From assembly GCA_002862545.1 (NCBI GenBank), contig PKDJ01000055.1, positions 1 through 61,630 of the forward strand: a stretch of DNA of 61,630 bases, given 5' to 3'. The stretch comes from Pseudomonadota bacterium (GTDB lineage: Bacteria; Myxococcota_A; UBA796; GCA-2862545). Position 1 is the first letter of the stretch; each line of letters begins with the position of its first letter. The position numbers and the translations under genes were made by a program. Shown piece by piece: positions 26,579 through 35,318 of the stretch. The notes below the pieces were generated by a model. The model was not told the origin of the DNA. It saw only the letters and a program-made list of their open reading frames with translations, and made no database searches.

Positions 26579-26606
26579 TCAATATGAGTCGTCCAGTGAA
26601 CGTCAA
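26579..26606 (-). promoter_or_regulatory. Candidate promoter of the sigma-factor gene (minus strand)
   Basis: On the minus strand TTGACG (26606-26601) is followed after 16 bases by TATTGA (26584-26579), about 85 bases before the sigma-factor start. The -10 match is weak. Confidence 0.3.
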
Positions 26607-26640
26607 GTCTGTCCGAGTTGCCGCTTCTTTCGGACACGCT

Positions 26641-26670
26641 GTGACCAGATCTGGAACGGCGTCATAAAAT
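26641..26670 (+). promoter_or_regulatory. Candidate promoter of the tolQ-tolR-ftsB run
   Basis: GTGACC (26641-26646), 18-base spacer, TAAAAT (26665-26670; five of six consensus bases), about 110 bases before the tolQ GTG. The 26496-26779 spacer is otherwise gene-free and appears to serve as a divergent promoter region. Confidence 0.35.
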
Positions 26671-26779
26671 CTTGAACGCCTGGGTGGCCACCGCTGGATG
26701 CTGTGCGTGCGCCACTGACACTGTCTCGCCGCAGCATGCTCGTCTGTGGGGTACCTTTCGGTTGCTTCGAGGAGGAATC

Positions 26780-27403
26780 GTGCTCGAGTACTTGTGGGCC
26801 GGGGGACCGGTGATGGTCCCAATCGGACTCTGCTCCGTGGTCGCGGTCGCGACCTTCCTCGAGCGTCTGTGGTCTCTGCGCCGTGAGAGGGTTGTTCCAA
26901 CCTCCTTTGTTGTGGAGCTGTCGGAGCTCGTGAAGCAGCGTCGGTGGGATGATGCGCTGACGCTCTGTCGAAAGCGTGAGGTGGCCGTCGGGCGCGTCAT
27001 CGAGGTGGCGCTCGAGGTGCGCCGAGAAGAGCGGCCCGTCATGAAGGAGAGGGTCGAGGAGGTGGGCCGTCGTGAGGCAGCCGAGATGGAGCGGTACATC
27101 CCCGTCTTGGGTACGATCGCATCGATCGCCCCACTGTTGGGTCTTCTTGGAACGGTCGGCGGGATGATTCTGACCTTTCAGGTGATCGAGCAGCAAGGGG
27201 TCAAGGATGTAGCGGACCTTGCCGGAGGGATCTCGCAGGCTCTGATCACGACCTTCGCGGGCCTGTCGGTCGGCATCCCTGCGGTCGTGGCCAACCGGTA
27301 CCTGCTCGCTCGTGTCGACGCGATGTTGATCGAGCTCGAGGAAGTTGCGCTCGGCGTGCTTCAGCTGCTGGAGGATGCGCAGACGTCGGAGGAGGGGACG
27401 TGA
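26780..27403 (+). CDS. tolQ: MotA/TolQ/ExbB-type proton channel protein
   Basis: A 207-residue inner-membrane protein of the TolQ/ExbB family. It has a first membrane segment ([20 protein letters not shown]), a cytoplasmic loop, and the conserved pair of helices ([20 protein letters not shown] and [20 protein letters not shown]) that form the proton path. With TolR it forms the stator-like motor that powers outer-membrane processes. The GTG at 26780 follows GGAGGA. The stop overlaps the tolR start. No TolA, TolB or Pal gene is next to it, so it could equally be named exbB. Confidence 0.88.
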   Translation: MLEYLWAGGPVMVPIGLCSVVAVATFLERLWSLRRERVVPTSFVVELSELVKQRRWDDALTLCRKREVAVGRVIEVALEVRREERPVMKERVEEVGRREAAEMERYIPVLGTIASIAPLLGLLGTVGGMILTFQVIEQQGVKDVADLAGGISQALITTFAGLSVGIPAVVANRYLLARVDAMLIELEEVALGVLQLLEDAQTSEEGT

Positions 27404-27819
27404 GGTTCGGCGTCACCCGTCGCGCCGACCCCTTGATCGACGTGACCCCGATGATCGATGTCGTCTTCCAGCTGGTCTTGTTCTTCATGGTGAGCACGAC
27501 GTTCGTGTCTTCACCTGGCATTCAGGTCGACCTGCCGCGCTCGTCTGCGCAGACGGTCCTGTCCGAGGACCGTGACGTGAATGTCTGGATGACTGCGGAT
27601 GGTGGGGTCTACGTCGACGACGCACCGGTGGACATGGCTGCACTGCTCCAGATCTTTCGGTCTCGGGCGGAGGTGGATCCCAACACGCTCGTCGTGATGA
27701 AGGCTGACGAGGGGGTCTCGCACGGACGGGTGGTGACGGTCATGGACATGGCGCGCGGCGAGGGGCTCACCAGGCTCGCGATCGCGACGGAAGTTTCTGA
27801 TGGAAAGAGCGAGGATTAA
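27400..27819 (+). CDS. tolR: ExbD/TolR-family proton channel protein
   Basis: A 139-residue partner of the TolQ-like protein. A single membrane segment holds the essential aspartate in VTPMIDVVFQLVLFFMVSTT. The rest is a small periplasmic domain (residues about 60-130: VYVDDAPVDMAALLQIFRSR; NTLVVMKADEGVSHGRVV). It starts at a GTG that overlaps the tolQ stop (GTGA), showing translational coupling. Confidence 0.9.
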   Translation: MRFGVTRRADPLIDVTPMIDVVFQLVLFFMVSTTFVSSPGIQVDLPRSSAQTVLSEDRDVNVWMTADGGVYVDDAPVDMAALLQIFRSRAEVDPNTLVVMKADEGVSHGRVVTVMDMARGEGLTRLAIATEVSDGKSED

Positions 27820-27944
27820 ACTAGAAGATTGTATCGAATGTCAAGTGATGCGTGCAAAGACCTCTTGACGTTGTGATATCGTCCCATCCCGAGATCGCAC
27901 TCAAGCCTCTCGGCCTCTTCCCCCCTCTGCCCCCTCACGCCCGC

Positions 27945-28262
27945 ATGGCAACTTCGCGCCGGCCTCGAGTCTGGGTCCTACGGCTGATGTACGCGGCTCT
28001 GCCTGCGGCGGTGCTGATCGGCATCGCTCTGTCAGCGATCTGGGGCGAGAATGGTCTGATGGAGTGGCGCCGGCTCGAGCAGGCTCGTGTGGAGGCTAGT
28101 GACCAACTCGCCGCCATCCAGAGGGACAACCAGCGGAAGCAGCGAGAGATTCACCTCATGATGAGCGATCGAGTTGTCATGGAGAGGCTCATCGCAGATC
28201 AGCTAGGCTGGGCGCGTGAGGGCAGCACGCTCATCAAGTTCGAGGGCACCTCACCAGAGTGA
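27945..28262 (+). CDS. FtsB/DivIC-like septum formation initiator
   Basis: A 105-residue bitopic protein. A short cytoplasmic basic N-terminus (MATSRRPRVWVLR) leads into one membrane segment (YAALPAAVLIGIALSAIWG) and a coiled coil (EWRRLEQARVEASDQLAAIQ). The end has the FtsB-type LIADQLGWAREGSTLIKF. FtsB-like proteins act with FtsL and FtsQ in assembling the divisome. It lies 125 bases downstream of tolR in an AT-richer spacer. Confidence 0.8.
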   Translation: MATSRRPRVWVLRLMYAALPAAVLIGIALSAIWGENGLMEWRRLEQARVEASDQLAAIQRDNQRKQREIHLMMSDRVVMERLIADQLGWAREGSTLIKFEGTSPE

Positions 28263-28346
28263 GTGCCACGCGACACGGATCGCGTGGTGCCGCTTGACTG
28301 GGCCTCTGAATCGAACCACGATGCCGCGTCGACGGCCGAGGTACGC

Positions 28347-28790
28347 ATGGCGCTGGATCCCCTCACAATAGTTCCGATCCTCTGCAGTCTGGGCTGTTGC
28401 TTGCTCACGCTCGTGGTGATCCTCGGCGGCATCGCCTTGGTCGTGCGTCGCTCGGGCGGTGCGGGCTCCACGGCGGACAAGCCCTCGTCCGGGCGACCCT
28501 CGCAGGCCGCAGAGAAGACGCCCGCCTCGGCGTCGGCGCCATCGACTCCGGTGGTGAGGGGCCGAGACGAGATCCCTGACGACTTCTCGGACGACTTCGA
28601 GGAGGAGCTGGCGACCGTGGTAGCTCCCCCCCCGCCTGGGCTTGGACGACGCGCTCCTGTGGCGCCGCCGCCGCCGCCACCCTCGAAGCCGAGTGCGGGG
28701 GAGTCGCTCCCGCCACCGCCGGCGCCTCGCTCGTCGGGGCAGACCATCATCGCCTTCGATGACGACTTCGACGACGAAGACGACGACTGA
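28347..28790 (+). CDS. Single-span membrane protein with Pro-rich and poly-acidic tail, unknown
   Basis: I do not recognise a family. The 147-residue protein has one membrane helix near the N-terminus (LTIVPILCSLGCCLLTLVVI). A basic stop-transfer (VVRRS), Ser/Ala/Pro-rich linker, acidic patch (DDFSDDFEEELA), polyproline runs and a terminal DDDFDDEDDD follow. The body looks intrinsically disordered and cytoplasmic by the positive-inside rule. The ATG at 28347 has a GAGG upstream; a GTG at 28263 is in frame but adds a hydrophilic segment before the helix. It sits between the ftsB-like gene and ygfZ in the same run. Confidence 0.65.
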   Translation: MALDPLTIVPILCSLGCCLLTLVVILGGIALVVRRSGGAGSTADKPSSGRPSQAAEKTPASASAPSTPVVRGRDEIPDDFSDDFEEELATVVAPPPPGLGRRAPVAPPPPPPSKPSAGESLPPPPAPRSSGQTIIAFDDDFDDEDDD

Positions 28791-28795
28791 TCCCC

Positions 28796-29695
28796 ATGGC
28801 CACTCTCCACGAGGCACTCTCTCATGCTGCTCATGGGGCGGTGGTAGGTCGTGTAGACGACGCTGTCGTCCGGCTTGCTGGCCCAGACGCACGCCGGTTT
28901 GCGAACGGCATGTTCACCAACAACATCCGCGACCTGAAGGTCGGGGGATTCTGTCGTAGCTTCGGGCTGGACGACCGAGGCCGCATTGTCGCCCAGCTCG
29001 ACGTGCACTGCGCCGCGGTCGATGCGTTCGTGTGCACCGTGGAGGGCGAGGTCGAGACCTTCGTAGAGAGGTACGAGAAGTTCCTGCTCTTCGATGACGT
29101 GGACCTCTCGCATGACACCGATGTCGTCTTGACTGTGCAGGGGCCCTCGGCACGCGCGGCTGTGGGGCTCGCGGGACTCGGGCTCGTGCTGCCCCGCTCC
29201 CGGAGCCCATGGGGGGGGGTCGACGTGGTCGTGCCTGCTCACGATGCTGAGGCGGCGCTCATGGAGCTCGGTAGGCACGCGACCCTCGTGAGCTCGGGGG
29301 ACCTGGATGTGCTCCGGGTGATGGCAGGTCAGGTCCGCTGGCCAGAAGACATCGGCGAGAAGCGTCTTCCGGCGGAGCTCGATGTGCGGGACTCTCACTT
29401 GTCGTTCGAGAAGGGCTGCTACATCGGGCAGGAGTCAGTCAATCGGATCGACGTGATGGGAAAGGTGCGTCGAGGTCTCGCCCTCATGAGCGTGTCCGGG
29501 GAGGTGCCTGCTGTGGGTACACCGGTCACCGCAGAGGGCGCGTCCGTGGGCAGCGTGACCTCTGTCGCTTCGCTTCCGGGCGGGGAGGGACTCGCACTGG
29601 CCGTTGTGCGGAAGCCTCACGACACCCCTGGCGTGGTCATGGAGCTCGGCTCGAGTCGAGGAACGGTGATCCGCCGGCCCTATCGCCTGACATGA
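28796..29695 (+). CDS. ygfZ: Folate-binding protein YgfZ (GcvT-like, Fe-S assembly)
   Basis: YgfZ/IBA57-type proteins bind tetrahydrofolate and help maintain certain Fe-S enzymes, including radical-SAM methylthiotransferases. The 299-residue protein is a GcvT paralogue with the diagnostic KGCYIGQE motif near residue 205. It begins 5 bases after the preceding stop, and its own stop overlaps the methylase start by 4 bases (ATGA). The presence of RimO in the same window is a plausible client. Confidence 0.9.
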   Translation: MATLHEALSHAAHGAVVGRVDDAVVRLAGPDARRFANGMFTNNIRDLKVGGFCRSFGLDDRGRIVAQLDVHCAAVDAFVCTVEGEVETFVERYEKFLLFDDVDLSHDTDVVLTVQGPSARAAVGLAGLGLVLPRSRSPWGGVDVVVPAHDAEAALMELGRHATLVSSGDLDVLRVMAGQVRWPEDIGEKRLPAELDVRDSHLSFEKGCYIGQESVNRIDVMGKVRRGLALMSVSGEVPAVGTPVTAEGASVGSVTSVASLPGGEGLALAVVRKPHDTPGVVMELGSSRGTVIRRPYRLT

Positions 29696-31296
29696 ACCGT
29701 GCGTCACAGCTGGCGCGTGGGCTGAGTCGCGCCGAGGAGACGCTGCGCGGTGAGGGGCTCACGGGCGCGCAGGCCTTCGAGGCGCTCTTGCTGGCCCTCA
29801 GGGTGCGCCTAGGGGAGGCTGGCGATCCTCTCGACAGCGCGGTCCAGGCCGTGGCAGACCTCCCGCTCGATCCGGGCGTCGATCTCATCGGACTTGCCTA
29901 TGAGAGGTTCTTCCCCGATCTGTTCAAGGGGCGCTACGGGCAGTTCTTCACGCCTCGACCCCTGGTCGACCTCCTGCTGAGTCGTCTGCCGTTGCAGCCA
30001 GGGGTCGACGTGCTCGATCCCACCTGCGGCAGCGGCGGCTTGCTCGTCGAGGCTGCCCGACGCGGAGCTGACGTACGTGGAGTCGACATCGATCCGATGG
30101 TGGTCACGCTCGCACAGACGAATCTGAGGCTCTCTGGCTCGGCGGGTACCGTGGCTCGGGCTGATGCGTTCCGCATCGACCTCGAGCCCGCCGATGTTGT
30201 GGTCGCGAACCCTCCGTTCTCAGTGCCAATCCACGACCCTGACATCGTCGAGCCGCTCGGGCTGCGTAGAGGGGCGCTGTCGGACCACGTCTTCTTGTCA
30301 CGGCTGGCCGATTGGGTCCGCCCCGGCGGGCATGCTGGCCTCGTGCTGCCCTGGACCGTCATCACGAACTCGTCGACGGCTGCACTCCGGACCCTCCTCG
30401 AGGCCGACTTCGTCAAGACAGCCATCTGTGCCCTGCCAGAAGGAGTCTTTCGACCCTTTGGAGGGGCGGCGTCCAGGGCCTGTCTCCTGTGGCTCCAGCG
30501 AAGGCCCGCAAGCCCCAGATCAGCGTGGTTCGCGACCCTGTCGAACCCCGGGTACGATCCTCGACGGCAGAGCTTGGTGCCTACCGATGGGGCTGAGCTG
30601 CGTGATCGCCTCGAGGGAAGGGGATGGGAGGAGCTGCCCGATGGGGCATGGCACCCTGCTCCCCGCCAGGAGGGTCGTCCTCTGGCAGAGCTTGCCGCGC
30701 TACGCGTGTCGCCATCGGCTCGAGCGGTCGCCCGTCGACTCGACCTGGCTGACACCGATCGCCTCACGGGCGAGCCGAGAGCTGAGGTGTTGGTCGCGCC
30801 ACGCGGACGGCGCTCCTTCGCTCCTGGAAGTGTGCTGGTGTCTCGCCTTCGACCCGAGCGAGGCACCGTGACCATCGTTCCACAGGGCGCTCCCGTAAAC
30901 GGCAGCCCCGAGTGGGTGGAGCTCGAGCCGGCACGAGCCCCACACTACCTCCTGCACGCGCTGCGCACGCCGGCCTGGAGGGCCGGCCTGCCACCGACGG
31001 GTGGGCAGACTCGGCCACGGACTTCGGCCGACGCGATTCTCGACTCCCGTGTCCCCTGGCCGGGAGATGAGCTCGCAGAGCGTGTGTCGGAGCTCTCGCG
31101 CGTTCTCTTCGGGCAGAGTGCGCAGATCCGTGCGTTGCTGCGCGAGCTTCAGAGTGCGGTCGATCGGCTGGCGACCGGTGAGCTGGAGCGTGACGAGCTG
31201 GCTCGCGTGGTCGATGAGGCGTGGCGGCAGATCGGCTACTCAGCGACCACGGGAGAGAGTGAATGCGACTCAGTACCTTCTGCATCGTCGGACTGA
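29692..31296 (+). CDS. Orphan N6-adenine DNA methylase (HsdM-like) with C-terminal TRD-like region
   Basis: The 534-residue protein has a type I-like methylase core: a YGQFFTPRPLVDLLL entry segment, motif I DPTCGSGGLL (from residue 109) and the catalytic NPPF (173-176). Residues after about 330 resemble a target-recognition region of specificity proteins (SFAPGSVLVSRLRPERGTV), ending in a helical bundle, so one chain may both recognise and methylate DNA. No restriction or specificity gene is adjacent, suggesting an orphan regulatory methylase. It is coupled to ygfZ by an ATGA overlap and overlaps the downstream lipoprotein gene by 34 bases. Confidence 0.8.
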   Translation: MNRASQLARGLSRAEETLRGEGLTGAQAFEALLLALRVRLGEAGDPLDSAVQAVADLPLDPGVDLIGLAYERFFPDLFKGRYGQFFTPRPLVDLLLSRLPLQPGVDVLDPTCGSGGLLVEAARRGADVRGVDIDPMVVTLAQTNLRLSGSAGTVARADAFRIDLEPADVVVANPPFSVPIHDPDIVEPLGLRRGALSDHVFLSRLADWVRPGGHAGLVLPWTVITNSSTAALRTLLEADFVKTAICALPEGVFRPFGGAASRACLLWLQRRPASPRSAWFATLSNPGYDPRRQSLVPTDGAELRDRLEGRGWEELPDGAWHPAPRQEGRPLAELAALRVSPSARAVARRLDLADTDRLTGEPRAEVLVAPRGRRSFAPGSVLVSRLRPERGTVTIVPQGAPVNGSPEWVELEPARAPHYLLHALRTPAWRAGLPPTGGQTRPRTSADAILDSRVPWPGDELAERVSELSRVLFGQSAQIRALLRELQSAVDRLATGELERDELARVVDEAWRQIGYSATTGESECDSVPSASSD

Positions 31297-33116
31297 TCGC
31301 CTGTGGCGGATCAGAAAAGTCCGTCGACTCAGCCATGCCGAGTGGCGGCGCGGGCCTGCTGGGAGATGGGTGGGGCAATCCATTTCCGTCGGTGCATCTC
31401 GTCGAGGATGGACGCGTCGCGGTGCGCGCCGAGCACCTGCCGACTCCTCCCGAGAGTCCCATACCGGTCGAGCGACTGGGCTGGCGAACCGGATTCTCGG
31501 TAGCTCAGCCCTCTGTACTTGCGTACCCGGGCCTCAGCGCGAGTGGTCTTCCGACAGTCGAGTCTGCGCCCGGTGAAGGCAGCGTTGTCATGGTCGACCG
31601 TACGGAAGGACGATTCGTGCGGTGCATGGCGGAGCTGGATGCTCACGAGGACGCTGCGGACTCTCCATCGCTTCTGGTGCGGCCTCTCGAGGCGTTGACG
31701 GTCGGGCACGACGTGGCCATCGCCGTGCTCGACGAGGTGATGCCGAGGCCGGAGCGGTTCGACGCGCTCTTGCGTGGCCGACCGTCGCGTGAGCTATCCG
31801 AGCATGTCGAGCACTATGTCGGGATTGTCGATGATCTGACGGAGCTGGGCATCGCCTCCGAGCGGGTCGCGCTCGCTTGGGACTTCCCTGTTGGCGATGG
31901 CACCGCTCCACTCAGATCGGCACTGGAGCAGGTCGACACACCGACCGAGTGGGCCTTCGACCGTGTTCGCGACTCGGAGGCCGGCGACTCCGTGCCGCCG
32001 CTGACGTGGCGGGCGCTCGAGGGCACGTACACCGCAGTGAGCTTTCTCACGGACGACAAGCGCCTAGAGCTTGATGTCGATGGGACGGTTCGCGCCACCG
32101 GCTCGGTCGAGGTCCCGCTCTACGTTCATGTCCCTGCGTCGGCTCGAGGGGCAGAGCCCGGGACGGTACCCGTCCTGTTGTTTGGGCACGGCATCTTCTC
32201 GAGGCCGGGCTTCTACCTGGACGAGAGTGACGACCCATCCGATCTGCTCGGGCTGGCCGAGGAAGGTGGATTCATCGTCGTGGCCACCGAGTGGCGCGGT
32301 CTGTCGTGGGATGATCGCGTCGAGGCGATCGAGGCAGCACAAGACTTCGGCAAGATCGAGGTGGTGACCGACCGGCTCGTGCAAGCGCAGGCCAATGTTG
32401 CGTCTCTGATTGCCCTCATCGAGGAGGGCGGGCTCCTAGAGGACCCCCTCCTGGCGGCGGCGGATGGTCGTCCGTTGTCCACACCGGGTAACCTCGCCTA
32501 CTACGGAATCTCGCTCGGGGGAATCGAGGGGGCTGTTCTCCTCGCTCAGGACCCACCGCTACGAGGCAGTGTGCTTCACGTCGGTGGTGCGATGTGGGCG
32601 ACGATGCTCGAGCGATCCAGCAACTGGCCGGCATTTGAGCTCTTCTTGGTTGCCACGGTGCCAGAGCCGGCCGACCGGCAGATGCTCTATGCATGGTCAC
32701 AGCTGCTCTGGGATCCCGTCGACCCCATGTCCTGGGTGACCGAGCTTCGTGGAAAGAGCTTCCTGATGCAGGAGGCCATCGGAGACGAGCAGGTGCCGAA
32801 CCTGACCACCGAGGCCCTGGCTCGCTCGGTCGGACTGCCGCTCATCGAGCCAGCGGTGACGGCGCCAGCCGGCCTCGACCGAGCTGCAGCGCCGCTGCCG
32901 CCAGGCTCGCGTGGGTTGACTCAGTATGATCCCGAGGTGGGCGTGCCGCCTGAGCAAAACCGGCCTGCCGAGATCAGTGGCGCTCACGAAGCACCGCGCC
33001 TGTGGCTCGGTACACGTCGTCAGACGATCGATCACCTGAGGCGAGGCCTCGAGGGGCAGATCGTTCACCACTGTGGAGGCGCAGCATGCGCGGCGAGCAA
33101 CACGGGGGCCGAGTGA
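31263..33116 (+). CDS. Lipoprotein with alpha/beta-hydrolase (esterase) domain
   Basis: A 617-residue predicted lipoprotein. The signal MRLSTFCIVGLIACGGS has a lipobox with Cys14. The central and C-terminal region is an alpha/beta-hydrolase: VPVLLFGHGIFSRPGFY supplies the oxyanion region and YGISLGGIEGAVL the GxSxG nucleophile elbow. The protein closes with IVHHCGGAACAAS, a Cys pair. A secreted esterase or lipase acting at the cell surface is likely; the substrate is unknown. GGGAGAG precedes the ATG, which lies inside the end of the methylase gene. Confidence 0.78.
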   Translation: MRLSTFCIVGLIACGGSEKSVDSAMPSGGAGLLGDGWGNPFPSVHLVEDGRVAVRAEHLPTPPESPIPVERLGWRTGFSVAQPSVLAYPGLSASGLPTVESAPGEGSVVMVDRTEGRFVRCMAELDAHEDAADSPSLLVRPLEALTVGHDVAIAVLDEVMPRPERFDALLRGRPSRELSEHVEHYVGIVDDLTELGIASERVALAWDFPVGDGTAPLRSALEQVDTPTEWAFDRVRDSEAGDSVPPLTWRALEGTYTAVSFLTDDKRLELDVDGTVRATGSVEVPLYVHVPASARGAEPGTVPVLLFGHGIFSRPGFYLDESDDPSDLLGLAEEGGFIVVATEWRGLSWDDRVEAIEAAQDFGKIEVVTDRLVQAQANVASLIALIEEGGLLEDPLLAAADGRPLSTPGNLAYYGISLGGIEGAVLLAQDPPLRGSVLHVGGAMWATMLERSSNWPAFELFLVATVPEPADRQMLYAWSQLLWDPVDPMSWVTELRGKSFLMQEAIGDEQVPNLTTEALARSVGLPLIEPAVTAPAGLDRAAAPLPPGSRGLTQYDPEVGVPPEQNRPAEISGAHEAPRLWLGTRRQTIDHLRRGLEGQIVHHCGGAACAASNTGAE

Positions 33117-33850
33117 TTTCAGGCGAGCTGACCGAGGCCTATGAGGTCCTTGAGTCGGTCGAGGCACCGATCGTGCTCTCGTGTGAGCACGCGACGAACC
33201 GTCTTCCTCCCGGCTGGACGTGGCCGCTGAAGGACGCCTGGCTTGTCGAGACCCACTGGGCCTTCGATCTTGGGATCGCAGACGTGACCCGAGAGCTAGC
33301 GACCGAGCTTGGGGCTCCCGCGGTGCTGAGCCGCTTCTCGAGGCTGCTCATCGACCCGAATCGCGACACGGCCTCTCCTACCCTGTTCAGAGATGTGGCG
33401 GACGGGCGCCTCGTTCAGCTGAATCGCGGTCTGCCGTGGCATGAGAGGCAGCGTCGACTGACCGAGCTCTACATGCCCTTCCACCAAGCCTTTGGCCGTC
33501 TCGCCGAGGCCGCTCCGGGTGCCGATCTGCTCTCCCTACACTCCTTCACGCCCATCTACGAGGGAGGGCCTCCACGCCCAATGGAGATCGGCATCCTCTT
33601 CGATCGGGAAGATGTGCTCGCGCGGGCCTTGGCGAACCACCTGAGCGACGTGGGGTGGGTCGTGGCGCTGAACAAGCCCTACTCTGGTCAAGGCGGCAAC
33701 ATGTACTCCGTAGACCATCACGCCATGGCCAACCAGCGTCGCGCGATTGAGCTGGAGCTGCGCCAGGACGTGACGACAGACCCGGCTCGGCGGGAGCGCC
33801 TTGTCACCGATCTCGCTGAAGCACTTCGCGTGACGGGAATGGCGCGCTAG
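33086..33850 (+). CDS. N-formylglutamate amidohydrolase family protein
   Basis: A 254-residue zinc amidohydrolase of the N-formylglutamate deformylase (FGase) family. Family motifs are IVLSCEHATNRLP, THWAFDLGIADVTR, LIDPNRD and the later SLHSFTPIY. The ATG at 33086 has GGAGG 6 bases upstream and overlaps the lipoprotein gene by 31 bases; a GTG at 33113 that overlaps the stop (GTGA) is the alternative. No histidine-degradation genes are adjacent, so the physiological substrate may differ from N-formylglutamate. Confidence 0.85.
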   Translation: MRGEQHGGRVISGELTEAYEVLESVEAPIVLSCEHATNRLPPGWTWPLKDAWLVETHWAFDLGIADVTRELATELGAPAVLSRFSRLLIDPNRDTASPTLFRDVADGRLVQLNRGLPWHERQRRLTELYMPFHQAFGRLAEAAPGADLLSLHSFTPIYEGGPPRPMEIGILFDREDVLARALANHLSDVGWVVALNKPYSGQGGNMYSVDHHAMANQRRAIELELRQDVTTDPARRERLVTDLAEALRVTGMAR

Positions 33851-33859
33851 GTCGCGCCA
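33840..33859. terminator. Hairpin between convergent amidohydrolase and pyruvate kinase genes
   Basis: TGGCGCG (33840-33846) pairs with CGCGCCA (33853-33859) around the loop CTAGGT, which contains the amidohydrolase stop codon. The stem is 7 bp and GC-rich, with no T-run. Confidence 0.45.
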
Positions 33860-33862
33860 GTC

Positions 33863-35314
33863 CTAGTCGTCGGTGCCGGCCTGGTGAATCTTCATCAGGT
33901 TGGTGGCGCCACGACGGGGGGCGCGACCCGCCAAGATCACGATCTCCTCGTTGCGGTGAATCAGGCCGCGCTCCAGGAGGGTTCGCTCTCCGACGTGGAT
34001 CAAGTCGTCGGTGGATTCGACGGGCGGCACGACGACGGGCTTCACGCCCCAGGCAAGGGCGAGCTGGTCGGCGACGCGTGGATTGGGCGTCAGGGCGAAG
34101 ACGGGTCCGCGGGGGCGCGCCTTGGCCGCGAAGCGTGCGGTGACGCCAGTCCAGGAGAAGGTGAGCAAGGGGCGAGCCTTCTCGGTCGCTGCGTAGCAAG
34201 CGGCCCGCGCGACGATGCCCGTGGTGCCCGGGAGGGGGGGCAGCTCATCGAGCGGCGTAGGCTGGAAGAACTGACTTCCTTCCACCTCTCGAGCGATCTT
34301 GTCCATCATGGAGACAGCCTCGATCGGGTACTCACCAATGGAGGTCTCGCCCGAGAGCATCACGGCATCGGTGCCGTCGAGGATGGCGTTGGCCACGTCG
34401 GTGGTCTCGGCCCGCGTGGGGCGAGGATTGCGCTCCATCGAGTCGAGCATCTGGGTCGCGGTGATGCACAGTGCGCCCGCACGGTGAGCGGCACGGATGA
34501 TCTGCTTCTGGTAGACGGGCACCTTCTCGATGCTCACCTCTACGCCGAGATCACCGCGTGCGACCATCACCCCGTCGGAGACGGCTGCGATTGCCTCGAT
34601 CTCTCGTACGGCCTCTGGCTTCTCGATCTTCGAGATGATCGGCACCGTCTCGCCGTACTTTGCCATCTCTTCGCGCAGCTCGACCACATCGTCGGCAGAG
34701 CGCACGAAGGACAGCGCGACGTAGTCGACGCCGACCTCCAGTCCGACGGCGAGGTCCGCCTTGTCCTTGTCCGTGAGGGAGGGGATCGACATGTTCACGC
34801 CGGGCAAGTTGATGCCCTTGTGGCTGCCGAGCTGCCCCCCGGCGTCGATGCGGATGTCGACCTCGGCCGGAGACAGCTCGAGCCGGACCGCGGTGACCTT
34901 GCCGGAGAGTGCACCGTCTGCGAACAAGACGTGATCGCCGACGGATACGTCTCCTGCCATCTCTGGGTAGGTTGTGCCGGTGCGGTGGCCTGTGCCGATG
35001 AAGTCAGGATCCATGAGCACGGTGAGGGTGTCGCCACGCCGGAGCTCCAGCGGGCTGGGCACCTTGCCAGTGCGCACCTTTGGGCCCTGAAGGTCGAGCA
35101 GGATGGCCACATGCATCCCGAGTCGCATGGCGGCTCGCCGCACGCGGGCCACCTGGCGACGAATGCTCGAGTGGTCGGCATGTGAGCAGTTGATCCGGCA
35201 GACATCCACTCCGGCCTTCAGCAGGTCGGAGAGCATCGGCTCGTCCCACGAAGCGGGCCCGAGGGTTGCCACAATCTTGGTGCGCGTCTCTAGGCCAGGT
35301 CGCTGGTCGTACAT
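33863..35314 (-). CDS. pyk: Pyruvate kinase
   Basis: Pyruvate kinase converts phosphoenolpyruvate and ADP to pyruvate and ATP. The 483-residue protein shows TRTKIVATLGPAS, the lysine segment PIISKIEKPEAV, the metal-site MVARGDLGVE and the substrate loop ATQMLDSMERNPRPTRAE. The regulatory C-terminal domain is present (GTTGIVARAACYAATEKARP). The ATG at 35314 gives the family N-terminus; the frame is open upstream into the LD-carboxypeptidase gene, whose stop is 4 bases away. It is the last gene of a four-gene minus-strand run. Confidence 0.95.
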   Translation of the reverse strand: MYDQRPGLETRTKIVATLGPASWDEPMLSDLLKAGVDVCRINCSHADHSSIRRQVARVRRAAMRLGMHVAILLDLQGPKVRTGKVPSPLELRRGDTLTVLMDPDFIGTGHRTGTTYPEMAGDVSVGDHVLFADGALSGKVTAVRLELSPAEVDIRIDAGGQLGSHKGINLPGVNMSIPSLTDKDKADLAVGLEVGVDYVALSFVRSADDVVELREEMAKYGETVPIISKIEKPEAVREIEAIAAVSDGVMVARGDLGVEVSIEKVPVYQKQIIRAAHRAGALCITATQMLDSMERNPRPTRAETTDVANAILDGTDAVMLSGETSIGEYPIEAVSMMDKIAREVEGSQFFQPTPLDELPPLPGTTGIVARAACYAATEKARPLLTFSWTGVTARFAAKARPRGPVFALTPNPRVADQLALAWGVKPVVVPPVESTDDLIHVGERTLLERGLIHRNEEIVILAGRAPRRGATNLMKIHQAGTDD

Positions 35315-35318
35315 CGGT

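Noticed and set aside
33884..35185. Open frame of about 433 codons opposite pyruvate kinase
   Set aside because: Low-complexity His/Asp/Gly-rich translation antisense to a gene with clear catalytic motifs.
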